Assembly (NCBI RefSeq): GCF_024055895.1
Contig: NZ_JAMXLE010000009.1
Coordinates: 1 to 64,000 of the forward strand
Direction of reading: 5' to 3'
From: Rhizobium sp. L1K21
Lineage (GTDB): Bacteria > Pseudomonadota > Alphaproteobacteria > Rhizobiales > Rhizobiaceae
DNA: 64,000 nucleotides
The notes under the pieces are model-generated. The model had not been told where the DNA came from and did not search any database. It saw only the letters and a program-made list of their open reading frames with translations. Numbering within the stretch: position 1 is the first letter of the stretch; every line of letters starts with the position of its first letter. Positions 1-8,868 of the stretch are shown in pieces. The translations under genes were made by a program, and so were the position numbers.

Positions 1-53
1 TCATGACTCAAAAGAGTCTTGACTGTGATTCTCGGAAGTGCGATTCTTAAGTT

Positions 54-100
54 GCTACAGATAAGAAGGGGCTTCCGGAAGCGATTTCGGTGGCCTTTTT
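54..100 (+). ncRNA. candidate counter-transcribed RNA (incA) of the repABC operon
   Basis: The space between repB and the expected repC lies at the left edge. In repABC systems this space encodes a small antisense RNA that represses repC. On the plus strand, opposite to repA and repB, there is a TTGACT box at 19-24, a weak -10 region near 42-48, and about 50 bases further an imperfect GC-rich hairpin (GGC..CCG pairing with CGG..GCC, around 71-94) that runs into five T at 96-100. The perfect palindrome GCTTCCGGAAGC lies at 71-82. The size and position fit the family. The exact ends are estimates. Confidence 0.55.
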
Positions 101-142
101 CTTTGCCATTTTTTCAGTAGCCGTTGGGATACGGCAGTTTAA

Positions 143-1138
143 TCAGTCGTTGCCCTCCTCGCTGTTTTCCTGGAATTCTTGATAAAGGCGCTCGAGTTGA
201 TTCGACAAATATGCGCCAAAACGTGACGCATCCTTTGACTTTAGAGCCAAGGTGAAAGCTCGTCCGCTGTCTTTCGTGGAGACTTTCACTGCATCGTCTG
301 ACAGGCTCCAAGCCTTTTCCGATGGCCGTTTGCTTTTTGGCTTCTTTGCCCGTGCTGCCTTCAACTGCTCGATCAGAAATGGGAAACGTTCCTGCTCCTC
401 AAGCGACGCAAACGTGTCGCTGTCGACCGTTTCGAGCGCTTGAGCCGCCTTCGCCGGAATTTGAACGATCTTCTTTAAATCTTCCCAGCGATCGCGACCA
501 ACACCCTTAGCCGCTCCAAGCGCGTCTAGAACCGGATCGGGGATTGTCTCGACGACTGAGAGCATCCGAGATAGCAACGTATCATCAACTGTCAGTGCCG
601 TCTTGATTGTCGACTTGTCTATTCCTGAATCTTGAAGACGGCGTGCATAAAGCGATTTCTCAATAAAACTGAGATCGTGCCTCGCGGAATTCTCCTGCCC
701 TTGGGCAATAACGTGTGCAATCTCTTCGAGCGGCTTGATAACGGCTCGAACTTTAATTCCAAGCTTTTCGGCGACACGTACACGTCGGTGCCCAAATACG
801 ATGATGTAACGGTCGCTTGCATTGGGATCTGGCCGGACGAGAACGGGTTGGTGTTGACCGGCCTCTTTTATGGCTTCCAGCAGCTCCTGATCTTTTTCGC
901 GATCTTCGCCAATTCGATCTTTGTAAGGGGAGGGGGTCAGCGTTTTCGGGTCTAACGAAACAACTACATCACCCTCAAGAACTCGCATTGAGTTTTCAGC
1001 AAGGTCGTCCAGAGACTGCATCATTGATCTTGATGCGCCCCGCTTCGCATAGTCAACGCGGGACTCTCCAGGGCCACTCGCACCAGCAGGTTTCGCTGGC
1101 TGGGCACCGATGTTGGTTAGAAGATGCTTCCTAGCCAT
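143..1138 (-). CDS. repB: RepB, ParB-family partition protein of repABC replicon
   Basis: RepB binds the replicon's centromere-like parS sites and works with the ATPase RepA to segregate the replicon. The 331-residue protein begins MARKHLL, the usual RepB opening. A ParB nuclease-like domain follows at about residues 60-155, with the motif GHRRVRVAEKLG at about residue 115, then a helix-turn-helix region. I chose the ATG at 1138 because AGGTGA lies five bases upstream. The in-frame GTG at 1147 falls inside that ribosome site. RepA lies 78 bases upstream in the same direction, and repC is expected just beyond the left edge. I found no clear GTT-N4-GC-N4-AAC parS palindrome in the first 3.3 kb. 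Confidence 0.93.
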   Translation of the reverse strand: MARKHLLTNIGAQPAKPAGASGPGESRVDYAKRGASRSMMQSLDDLAENSMRVLEGDVVVSLDPKTLTPSPYKDRIGEDREKDQELLEAIKEAGQHQPVLVRPDPNASDRYIIVFGHRRVRVAEKLGIKVRAVIKPLEEIAHVIAQGQENSARHDLSFIEKSLYARRLQDSGIDKSTIKTALTVDDTLLSRMLSVVETIPDPVLDALGAAKGVGRDRWEDLKKIVQIPAKAAQALETVDSDTFASLEEQERFPFLIEQLKAARAKKPKSKRPSEKAWSLSDDAVKVSTKDSGRAFTLALKSKDASRFGAYLSNQLERLYQEFQENSEEGND

Positions 1139-1216
1139 TCGCGTCACCTAAATTCAAGGATATCATATTGAACTGTAATTGTTTTTTGCCAATCTGCACG
1201 GCTGTCAATTTTTGCA

Positions 1217-2458
1217 TTACTTTCGTCCCCATGCCTTGTGAATAAGGGCCGTAATCTCACCATTGACTGCATTCAAAGATTCCAACGCGCGGTCGTACGT
1301 TGCCCGCACGAATTGCGAACGATCAACCTCGTAGACCGTTTGCTTGGTGATCCCGGCGTCGGAAATAGCAGTCGACTTGACCATCTGATTGTTAAGCATT
1401 CTTTTGTTGAACATGGCCTGCATGAAACCGACCATCTGCGCCTGCGGACCGTCCGTTGCTTCATACCTGGTCGCCAAGAACCGGAACCAATCGAGCTTGA
1501 CCTTCGCGCCCGCTCCCTTGATCGATTGGAGAATTCCGCCAAGCATCAATAGAAATTGGCTCATGCTCATGATGTCTAACATCTGAGGATGAACGGTGAT
1601 TAATACGCCAGTGGATGCAGTCAGAGCAGTCAGTGTCAAATAGCCCAGCTGTGGTGGGCAATCGATTACAACAACATCATATTGATCGTCGACCTCTTTC
1701 AAGGCTTTTGAAATGCGAGTGAAGAAAAGGCGCCCTTCGTGAGAGTTCGCCGCCGCCAGGGGGGTCTCGTATTCATATTCCTGAAGCTCCAAATTCGCTG
1801 GAACGATGTCGAGGCCAGGGAAGTTTGTGGCCTGGATGATTTCCTTGATCGAACGTCGGGAATCGTCGTACCGCAACGCCTCAAAAAATGAGGGGTTCTT
1901 GTCGAGTTCAGGCTGTACCCCGTGCAGAGCGGTCAGCGACGCCTGTGGGTCCAGATCGATTGCAAGGACGCGATGTCCTGTCAAAGCCAAATATTGGGCC
2001 AGGTGTGCAGTGGTAGTTGTTTTCCCCGAACCACCCTTGAAATTTACAATCGATATGACCTGTAAATGCTCCCCTTCTCGTCGCCGAGGAACGTAGTTCT
2101 TGACGTCGCTGCGACCATGTTTGTCAAGATACTCGCGAAGTTCAAGCATCTGCTCCGCTGTGTAGGAACGGCGACCTGAAGACGAGACCGTTGGTATAGG
2201 CCCTTTGCCGTCGAGATGAAGCTTCTTTATGTGGTTCTGTGTAACCCCAATAAAGTCTGCCACCTCCGCCAGCGAGAATAGTCGCAATCCCTTCTGTGCA
2301 TCAGGTGGGTACTGTTCCAACCGGAGCATGTTGAGCCTATCAGAGATCAACTCGCCCTGTTGGATAATTTCTTCATCGAAATCCAACTCATCTTGCTCAA
2401 TGATCGAAACCACCGAAGTCTCACTTTCTTTGAAATAACGCTTTTTCGGATACAGCAC
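1217..2458 (-). CDS. repA: RepA, ParA-family partition ATPase of repABC replicon
   Basis: RepA is the Walker-type ATPase that drives segregation with RepB and represses its own operon. The 413-residue length is normal for the family. A MerR-like helix-turn-helix segment (FSLAEVADFIGV, about residue 60) precedes the deviant Walker A motif KGGSGKTTTTAHLAQYLA at about residue 140. DLDPQAS follows, then VVIDCPPQLG as Walker B. The first start is a GTG at 2458 without an obvious ribosome site, so initiation could be slightly further in. The ATG of MLRLEQ is less likely because it would remove the conserved GELIS segment. A possible promoter on this strand is TTGCAC at 2502-2497 with TAGTAA at 2478-2473. 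Confidence 0.93.
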   Translation of the reverse strand: MLYPKKRYFKESETSVVSIIEQDELDFDEEIIQQGELISDRLNMLRLEQYPPDAQKGLRLFSLAEVADFIGVTQNHIKKLHLDGKGPIPTVSSSGRRSYTAEQMLELREYLDKHGRSDVKNYVPRRREGEHLQVISIVNFKGGSGKTTTTAHLAQYLALTGHRVLAIDLDPQASLTALHGVQPELDKNPSFFEALRYDDSRRSIKEIIQATNFPGLDIVPANLELQEYEYETPLAAANSHEGRLFFTRISKALKEVDDQYDVVVIDCPPQLGYLTLTALTASTGVLITVHPQMLDIMSMSQFLLMLGGILQSIKGAGAKVKLDWFRFLATRYEATDGPQAQMVGFMQAMFNKRMLNNQMVKSTAISDAGITKQTVYEVDRSQFVRATYDRALESLNAVNGEITALIHKAWGRK

Positions 2459-3307
2459 ACGGGAAAGCGTTATTACTATGGGTGATTCCGGTTCTGGTGC
2501 AAGCGGTTTTTGGTTAACAAAGTCTTAACAAGGGTCCGCTGGTCACCCCGCAAAGAAGAGAGTTCATCAGTGTTTTTCGTTGTTTTACTGTAACTTAAGT
2601 CTCTTTCTTTTTTGAGAACCAATCTACGTTTTCCCCGGCAATTTTGCCGAGGTTGAGCAGAAAGCTCCGGCGCAAAAACACACTCAAAAAATCGCAAATC
2701 CCAGTAACCAGTCATTTTCACCGCGACTCAGCAGGAGCGCGTCGCATCAAACACTGGGATTAAGGCCTGTGAGCCTCCGGTCAGAATTACTCAGGCAGTT
2801 TGGCCGGGATGACCGATTCCAGGGCGTGCGGCAAAAGCCCTTATTCGCCCATGGACAGCAACGGGCGATACAATGCAAACGGGGTTGAGCCATTCAAAAT
2901 TCGGAATGCTGACCGGACGGGGAGGGGACGAATGACCCCTTCATCCTCAAAGTCGCGGCTGATCCGCAAACTCAGGATTTGCCTTGGCGAAACCATTTGA
3001 TCGGCATTGAAAGACGTCAGAGGGGTTGAGCTCTTCGTCGAACGCCTGGGGGAGGGGAGGTCGAGCGAATAGCCTGGTGCCGCTGAGATCATCATCGGCA
3101 GCGCAACGTTGCATACGCCCTTCAGACCGAGGTCGACGAAGAACAACCGGTCGTATCCGGTGAGCCCCCAATCGACGGCCATAGCTTCGAGGGCCTCTTG
3201 CCTCCCGTGGTGAGTGCTCCGAGTTTCACAATCCGCCGCGTAGTGAAGGACCGATTGAACATTGTCGTCTCAGGAGGCACCCCAACTTGGCAATACCCCG
3301 CTGAGAC
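2459..3307. other. intergenic region upstream of repA, with an unrecognised degraded reading frame
   Basis: This stretch of about 850 bases separates the replication genes from module I and should hold the repA promoter. On the minus strand a reading frame open from about 3270 to 2841 contains a protein-like segment (LEAMAVDWGLTGYDRLFFVDL, then VALPMMISAAPGY) before its composition turns random. The pattern loosely recalls the autoinducer-binding part of LuxR/TraR regulators, which are often found beside repABC, but the match is too weak to call. I see no complete gene here. Confidence 0.3.
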
Positions 3308-4168
3308 CTACGTTCCAATCAGGTCAACTTCTATTGAACCGACATATTGGCTTGCCTGCAAACCAATAAACTTGCAAACGATCTGGTCACCTTGCGCTTC
3401 CTGCCTGACCCGCACCTCGCCGCTTGTGGGGCGGGGCTTTAACCGTTCGAAGCGAAAATCTCCGAAGCCATCGGTGGTCGTTTCCGCAATTCTTTCACCT
3501 GCGCTCCACAGCTCCACCGGTATGGCCTCGAGACATGTTTCCTGACCGCCAATATCCGCATAGAGATTCCCGCCTATAAATATATGGTCCGTGCGATCGA
3601 GGTTTTTGTAATAGAACCGTGGTCGCGAATCGTTTTTAGGCTCTTTGATGCGAAGGCGCTCGCGTTCGGCGCGTTCTTTCATTTCATCGTCGTCTGCAAA
3701 AACCGTCGTCAGAGCACGGGTGGGGCAAACCTGAGATGCCCGCGGCTGGGCCCAGCCACCATCCAGCAAATGCGCATCGAAGGTCCATTTTTGTGGAAGC
3801 TCGAGATCATCGTTCCAGAAAATCTGGCCATAGGGACAGGCAGCCACAATGTCGCGCCTGCCTTTGGCTTTTTCTGGATCAATGATGACAATGCCGTCTT
3901 CGCGCTGATGAACTGCGTCTTTTGTCTGAGCGTTTACGCAGGGCGGATTGGCACAAAGCTGGCAGGTGTTGACCACGTGGGCAATGTCTATCAGGGGTGC
4001 GGAGCCCTGCTCGACACGCTCAATGGAGAGCCATGGAGAGCCTGTTGCCGATTGGGGTGCTGAGTAGCCCGGAAAATCATTATCCAGATACTCATCGTTT
4101 GTCGCGAGAACGCAGTTGTTGCAATTGTTGCAACGATCGACGTCGAAGATCATGTGGAGCTTTTTCAT
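3308..4168 (-). CDS. iron-sulfur subunit of transhydroxylase-like molybdenum enzyme
   Basis: This is the electron-transfer partner of the molybdenum subunit encoded directly upstream. Its ATG overlaps the upstream stop codon (ATGA), with GGAGG seven bases before it. The 286 residues resemble the small subunit of pyrogallol-phloroglucinol transhydroxylase (DMSO-reductase family). Cysteines at 13, 16 and 19 (CNNCNNC), CQLCANPPC near 67-75, AACPYG near 103 and QVCPTRA near 143 make eight ligands, enough for two [4Fe-4S] clusters. Positions that carry further cysteines in four-cluster relatives are replaced (EKAKGRRD, KWTFD). The last 100 residues look like the beta-sandwich domain typical of the transhydroxylase small subunit. 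It has no signal peptide, so it is probably cytoplasmic. Confidence 0.85.
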   Translation of the reverse strand: MKKLHMIFDVDRCNNCNNCVLATNDEYLDNDFPGYSAPQSATGSPWLSIERVEQGSAPLIDIAHVVNTCQLCANPPCVNAQTKDAVHQREDGIVIIDPEKAKGRRDIVAACPYGQIFWNDDLELPQKWTFDAHLLDGGWAQPRASQVCPTRALTTVFADDDEMKERAERERLRIKEPKNDSRPRFYYKNLDRTDHIFIGGNLYADIGGQETCLEAIPVELWSAGERIAETTTDGFGDFRFERLKPRPTSGEVRVRQEAQGDQIVCKFIGLQASQYVGSIEVDLIGT

Positions 4169-7149
4169 TCGGCGGCCTCCATGATAGCGGTTATGTCCAA
4201 AACCCTCTCGATCTCGACAAGACAGAGTGAACCGGCGGATGCCACGGTTCCATTTGCCTGCATCCGAGCAGGCGTCAGAATGTTCATGCAGCCTCCAATA
4301 TCGACTTGCTCATTGCCATCGCCGACCGGCTCATAGCGGGCCGCAGACTCGTAGGAATGGGCAACGCCATCGGCAATTCGGTTGGTCACTTCAGCAGCAC
4401 AGATAACGGCACCACGGTCGTTGAAGACCTTCACGAGATCATGGTGCGCGATACCGCGTGCTGCAGCATCCGCCTCACTGAGCCGGATAATCCAGAAATA
4501 TTTGTCACCAACCTTGATGCGGTGATCAGCCACGCTGTTTAGCGTGCCGCCTTTGCCGTCCTGCGCCGTATGGAAGCTGAAGCGCTGATGCGGGGTCAGA
4601 AGCTGGATTGGATATTTTTCGTAGCGTTCGCCTGAGCGCGCGCCCTCGAACGCCGCTTTGTACTGCAACAATGCTGGTCGATCCGGGCTTTCGGGTTCCA
4701 GCCGCTTGAGCGAGCTTGGGATAAATTCGAATTTACCGGACTGGGTCTGCAAACCACTGAGGAACCGTCCACTGTAGGCACCGGGAAGCGGGAAGGGCTC
4801 GGGTAAGTTCTTAGGGCGGCCTTCGTAAAACCAGCGCATGTCCACATCGGCTTTATGTGCCTCCTTTTCCGGTGGCAGCACGTAATAGCCGCGTTTGAGA
4901 AGCTCCTTCCATTTGATGTGTTTGGAGATATCGCTCGATTCAAAGACGCGTTTGGCCCAATCCAGCTCGGAACAACCCTCGGAGAAGAGGTTACCCATGC
5001 CGAGCTTTTTGCAGATGTCCCAGAAGATCTGGTAGTCGGATTTGGATTCACCCAGCGGCTCGATGCATTTGTGCTGAATGGCGATAATCCGGTGATTCAA
5101 CTGCGAATACCATTGAAAGCCGAAGCCGCCGGTATTGGACCATTCGCCGATATCCCAACGCTCAAACTGCGTGCAAGCGGGCAGAATGATATCTGCAAAT
5201 TGGGTCTCGCCTTCATCCCAAATGCCCTGGCTGACGACACATTCGAGTTCGGGTGACCGATACATCTCAGTGAAGCGGCTGGAACCGTTGATGGTGCCCA
5301 TGGACGATCCGCCATAGCGGTAGAGCATGTGGACCTTGGAATAACCGGGTGCGGGATAGGAGAAGGGCCTCATTTGTGCTTCCTGGCTCATGGGGTCGAG
5401 CAGGTAGCCTTCAGCTTTGCCTTCGAGGATCGCTTCAGGAAGCCGCTGGCGCGGGATCATCTGTGTGACCGGGTTCACGGACAGGATATGCGGCATGCGC
5501 ACGTAGTTGTTGCTGGCAGATCCGGTGGCATTCAATTCACCGGAAATACCGCCTTCGCCATAGCCAGGGAAGTAGAATTCCAGATTGACCGGCGCGCCCG
5601 TGGTCAGGTTGCCAAAATTAACGCCGGGTCTGCCCCAGCCTTGCATGGCCATCAGCATGACCATGGCGCGCGCCCACTGAATGCCGCTCGCATTGCGGCA
5701 AGCCCCACCAAAGCCGCCCCCATTCACGCCACAGCTCAGATAGGTTTTCTTGGCGGCCCATTGGCGCGCGAGCGCGCGGGCGTCACGGGCGGCAATGCCT
5801 GTTTCGCCTTCCTGCCATTCCGGCGTTTTGGCAATGCCATCAGTCACACCCAGAATGTAATCCTTCCACTCATCAAAGCCCGTTGAACGGTTTTCGACAA
5901 AATGGTGGTCGTAGGTATCCTCGGTAATCCAGACATACATGAGCGCAAAGGCAAGGGCTGTGTCTGTGCCGGGCCGGATCGGGAACCACTTGCCGCCGGT
6001 GAAGGCTGCGGTTGGCGAATAATGCGGGTTAATGTGGATTGCATCAATGCCAAGTTCCTTGGCCCAGAGGCGTCGTTCGCTGGCCTCGGTGCCGCCATAG
6101 GCACCAAACTGCGATTCCGGATCACTGGACCAGTAAACAATCTGGTCAGTCTCCTGCAGCGCGTCTTCCAGCGTTCCATATCCGGCTGTTGCGCCGAGCC
6201 GCATGGAGTTGCCGTAGTGGTGCATCGCGCCCCAATACCAGCCTTCCCAGCTATCAGGGTTCAAAACCACGCGGGTGACGCCGATGAGGTTGCCGAAGCG
6301 CATCATGGACGAGAGATAATAGCCTACATTTCCCCATTGATGGTGCGATGGATGGGCGAGTGCGATGGCCCCCGGGCCATGCGCCTGCTTCTGCCGCATG
6401 ATCTCTTTCGATACGATCTCGAGCGCCTCGTCCCAACTGATGCGTTCATAGCCCGACTTGCCGCGATTTTGCAGATTGCGCTCGCCCTCGGGGTCGAAGT
6501 CGACGCGTTTCATGGGATAAAGCAAACGGTTTTCGGCGTAGACATTGCCCTTCATCGCCAGAGAATGGGGCGCGACGCAGCCCTTGCGCTGTGGCGAAAA
6601 AGTTTTTCCCCGTGCCTCGATTGTCCACGTGCCCGGATCCTTGTCATCAAACTCAATGATGTTTGTGCGCAGAATCCGGCCATCTTTCACATAGACATGT
6701 AGCGGCCCGCCATTGGTCATCTGCGTGTAGCGGATAGAGCCATCCGGCATTTCCTCGCCATATTTCCAGCCATCGGAATCGAGTTTGCTCGCAAGCTGCG
6801 TGAACCATGCGGCCGTGTCCTCATCACCCATCAGTATGACGCGGAAATTCTTGCCTGCATGGATCGTCTCACCATAGTCGATCGGCGGCGTCATCATGGT
6901 GACGGCTGTATCAATGTCCTTGAACTGCATGATCAGGTCGGGCGCTTCATGGTGGCGCGCCTCTGAGGTGATCTTGCCATTTTCGAACTTGTAGTAGCGA
7001 AGAATGCTCATATCCGCGAGGCGGATCTGCACGACACAGTTGCGCGATGCCAGATAATCGCGAAAGGTCCTGCTACCCTTTGCCTTCAGGCGAAAGAGAT
7101 GCGGTATCGCAAAGAGTGTTGCTTTAAGACGAGCCTTTTTTAGATCCAT
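4165..7149 (-). CDS. molybdopterin oxidoreductase, pyrogallol transhydroxylase-like large subunit with SCP2-like N-terminus
   Basis: This is the catalytic subunit of a DMSO-reductase-family enzyme that binds Mo with two pyranopterin guanine dinucleotides. No iron-sulfur CxxC motif is present near the N-terminus of the catalytic part and there is no Tat signal, as in the soluble transhydroxylase of Pelobacter. Residues H269, Y277, D299, S300 and W301 (HPSHHQWGNVGYY, NPDSWEGW) keep the spacing of the H144, Y152, D174, S175 (Mo ligand) and W176 that I recall for that enzyme, with a constant offset of 125. The extra 125 residues at the N-terminus resemble an SCP2 sterol-carrier-like fold (GKNFRVILMGD and surroundings). 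The protein has 994 residues against about 875 in the model enzyme. The start lies two bases after the sulfatase stop codon. It could instead be another hydroxylase or reductase of this clade. Confidence 0.85.
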   Translation of the reverse strand: MDLKKARLKATLFAIPHLFRLKAKGSRTFRDYLASRNCVVQIRLADMSILRYYKFENGKITSEARHHEAPDLIMQFKDIDTAVTMMTPPIDYGETIHAGKNFRVILMGDEDTAAWFTQLASKLDSDGWKYGEEMPDGSIRYTQMTNGGPLHVYVKDGRILRTNIIEFDDKDPGTWTIEARGKTFSPQRKGCVAPHSLAMKGNVYAENRLLYPMKRVDFDPEGERNLQNRGKSGYERISWDEALEIVSKEIMRQKQAHGPGAIALAHPSHHQWGNVGYYLSSMMRFGNLIGVTRVVLNPDSWEGWYWGAMHHYGNSMRLGATAGYGTLEDALQETDQIVYWSSDPESQFGAYGGTEASERRLWAKELGIDAIHINPHYSPTAAFTGGKWFPIRPGTDTALAFALMYVWITEDTYDHHFVENRSTGFDEWKDYILGVTDGIAKTPEWQEGETGIAARDARALARQWAAKKTYLSCGVNGGGFGGACRNASGIQWARAMVMLMAMQGWGRPGVNFGNLTTGAPVNLEFYFPGYGEGGISGELNATGSASNNYVRMPHILSVNPVTQMIPRQRLPEAILEGKAEGYLLDPMSQEAQMRPFSYPAPGYSKVHMLYRYGGSSMGTINGSSRFTEMYRSPELECVVSQGIWDEGETQFADIILPACTQFERWDIGEWSNTGGFGFQWYSQLNHRIIAIQHKCIEPLGESKSDYQIFWDICKKLGMGNLFSEGCSELDWAKRVFESSDISKHIKWKELLKRGYYVLPPEKEAHKADVDMRWFYEGRPKNLPEPFPLPGAYSGRFLSGLQTQSGKFEFIPSSLKRLEPESPDRPALLQYKAAFEGARSGERYEKYPIQLLTPHQRFSFHTAQDGKGGTLNSVADHRIKVGDKYFWIIRLSEADAAARGIAHHDLVKVFNDRGAVICAAEVTNRIADGVAHSYESAARYEPVGDGNEQVDIGGCMNILTPARMQANGTVASAGSLCLVEIERVLDITAIMEAAE

Positions 7150-7151
7150 TT

Positions 7152-8849
7152 TTATCTCTCAATCTCTCGGCTTCGGGCCTGGTCGCGATGGTCCGCGACT
7201 TTACGATTTCGATATTGTTCGGTAGCCTGTGGGGGCAGTGAGTGTTCATCCCAAACGCCAAGCAGAATGCCGGTCTGGCCCATGTTTCGGCGGCCAGCCA
7301 GGATGCTTTTAGTGGTCTTCGTCGTGCGCTGGGCATTGCGTAGCGACCAGTCATGCAGCTTGCCGTACATCATCTTGATAATGTCGGCATGATCTTCTCT
7401 GGCTCCCAAATCCACCAATTCGTTCGGGTCGTTCTTCAGGTCGAATAGAACCGGGCGGAAACCGCCTAGAAAGTGGATGAGCTTCCAATCCTTGGTGGCC
7501 ACCATGAACATGCGGCTGTCATCGGGATGCAGGTTCATAGCCTCGGCCTGTGGCGTGTGGCCAAAATCATATTCGGCAATAGAGGCTACTCGGGCGGTTT
7601 CTTTTGCCTCACCGCGAATAAGTGGCATAAGGGATTCGCCTTCCAGAATATGATCTACATTGGAAATATCGCCACCAGCCACCTCATAGAAAGTAGGGAC
7701 CAGATCGATGGACTCCACCAGCGCATCGACGGTTGTTCCGCGCGTCGCGTCGGCTTCTTCTGACGGATCAAAGATAATCAGCGGCACTTTCACGGCGGGG
7801 TCGTGAAAGAACATTTTCTCGCCCATCCAATGGTCACCAAGATAGTCACCATGATCGGCTGTCAGCACGATCATGGTGTCTTTCAGGCGGCCGCTCTCCT
7901 GGAGATAGTTGAACAGGACGCCCATCTGGTCGTCGATCTGTTTGATAAGACCCATATAGGCACCGAGCACGGTTTCCCGCACTTCATCGCGTGAGAACGT
8001 CTTGCCCACGAGCCATTGATGCATGCCCTTGATGACGGGGTGATCTGTCTCAAGCTCTGCTTCGGCACGAACGGCCGGAACGAAGTCATCCGGACCATAC
8101 ATGTCGTTATACGGGGCTGGCACGATATAGGGCCAGTGCGGCTTGATGAGGCTTAGATGACATAGCCATGGTTTGTCGCCCTGGCTCTCGATGAATTCGA
8201 TGCCTCTTCGGGTCATGTACGGTGTTTCGCTATCCTCTTCGGCAATATTGGCAGCTTCGGATGAATTCTTCAGGAACCAGCCGGATAGAACATTGCCGGC
8301 GTCATCGATCCCGGAATTTGCGAAATCGTGCCACGGGTTCGGACTGTCATAGCCTTTCTCCTGAAGGTATGGGTTATACTTCTCGCTCGAATGGTGCTTC
8401 AGAACGTCTCTCAGCGGCCCCTCGAATAGAAGGCCATCGTCCCGCTCAAACACGTCAAAGCCGCATTCGGCGACGCGCGCGCCGATGACGCTGTCCGGTT
8501 CCAGCCCGAGCCGACGCATGCCTTCGGCATCGGCCTCCATATGGGTTTTGCCGACAAGCCAACTATCCATACCGAGTGAGCGAAGGTGATCGCCCATCGT
8601 CATTTCGCCCACTTTCAGCGGATAGCCATTCCAGTTGGAGCCGTGGCTGTGCACATAGCGCCCTGTGTATGTCGACATGCGGCTCGGTCCACAAAGGGGC
8701 GATTGAATGCGCGCGTTTGTGAAGCGGACACCCTGGGCAGCTATCCTGTCGATATTTGGCGTTTTCAGGTGCGGATGTCCGTAGCAGGAGAGATAGTCCC
8801 AGCGTAGCTGGTCGAACATGATGAACAGGATGTTTTTCGCTTTTGCCAT
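7152..8849 (-). CDS. sulfatase (formylglycine type), cytoplasmic
   Basis: This protein belongs to the alkaline phosphatase superfamily and hydrolyses sulfate esters (or phosphonate monoesters in close relatives). The 565-residue protein opens MAKAKNILFIMFDQLRWDYL, with the first metal-binding Asp. The maturation motif CGPSR is in SPLCGPSRMSTYTGR near residue 60; its Cys is oxidised to formylglycine by a separate enzyme that is not in this window. Later motifs include HWPYIVP and TADHGDYLGDH. I chose the ATG at 8849, with GGAG upstream, over an in-frame start at 8942 that would overlap the permease gene. No signal peptide is visible, so the substrate is presumably imported first. Its neighbours, a sulfonate/sulfate-ester type ABC importer, support a sulfatase rather than a phosphonate esterase role. 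Confidence 0.88.
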   Translation of the reverse strand: MAKAKNILFIMFDQLRWDYLSCYGHPHLKTPNIDRIAAQGVRFTNARIQSPLCGPSRMSTYTGRYVHSHGSNWNGYPLKVGEMTMGDHLRSLGMDSWLVGKTHMEADAEGMRRLGLEPDSVIGARVAECGFDVFERDDGLLFEGPLRDVLKHHSSEKYNPYLQEKGYDSPNPWHDFANSGIDDAGNVLSGWFLKNSSEAANIAEEDSETPYMTRRGIEFIESQGDKPWLCHLSLIKPHWPYIVPAPYNDMYGPDDFVPAVRAEAELETDHPVIKGMHQWLVGKTFSRDEVRETVLGAYMGLIKQIDDQMGVLFNYLQESGRLKDTMIVLTADHGDYLGDHWMGEKMFFHDPAVKVPLIIFDPSEEADATRGTTVDALVESIDLVPTFYEVAGGDISNVDHILEGESLMPLIRGEAKETARVASIAEYDFGHTPQAEAMNLHPDDSRMFMVATKDWKLIHFLGGFRPVLFDLKNDPNELVDLGAREDHADIIKMMYGKLHDWSLRNAQRTTKTTKSILAGRRNMGQTGILLGVWDEHSLPPQATEQYRNRKVADHRDQARSREIER

Positions 8850-8868
8850 TCGCTCAATGCTCCAGAGA

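Noticed and set aside
2476-2721. Small minus-strand frame upstream of repA
   Set aside because: It covers the expected repA promoter region and its composition is not protein-like.
1-3300. parS-like partition sites of the form GTT-N4-GC-N4-AAC
   Set aside because: I scanned this stretch by eye and found only partial matches; the site may lie beyond the left edge, near repC.
5902-6702. Long plus-strand frame inside the molybdenum subunit gene
   Set aside because: The opposite strand encodes a well-supported 994-residue protein with active-site motifs; the plus frame has no recognisable domain or ribosome site.
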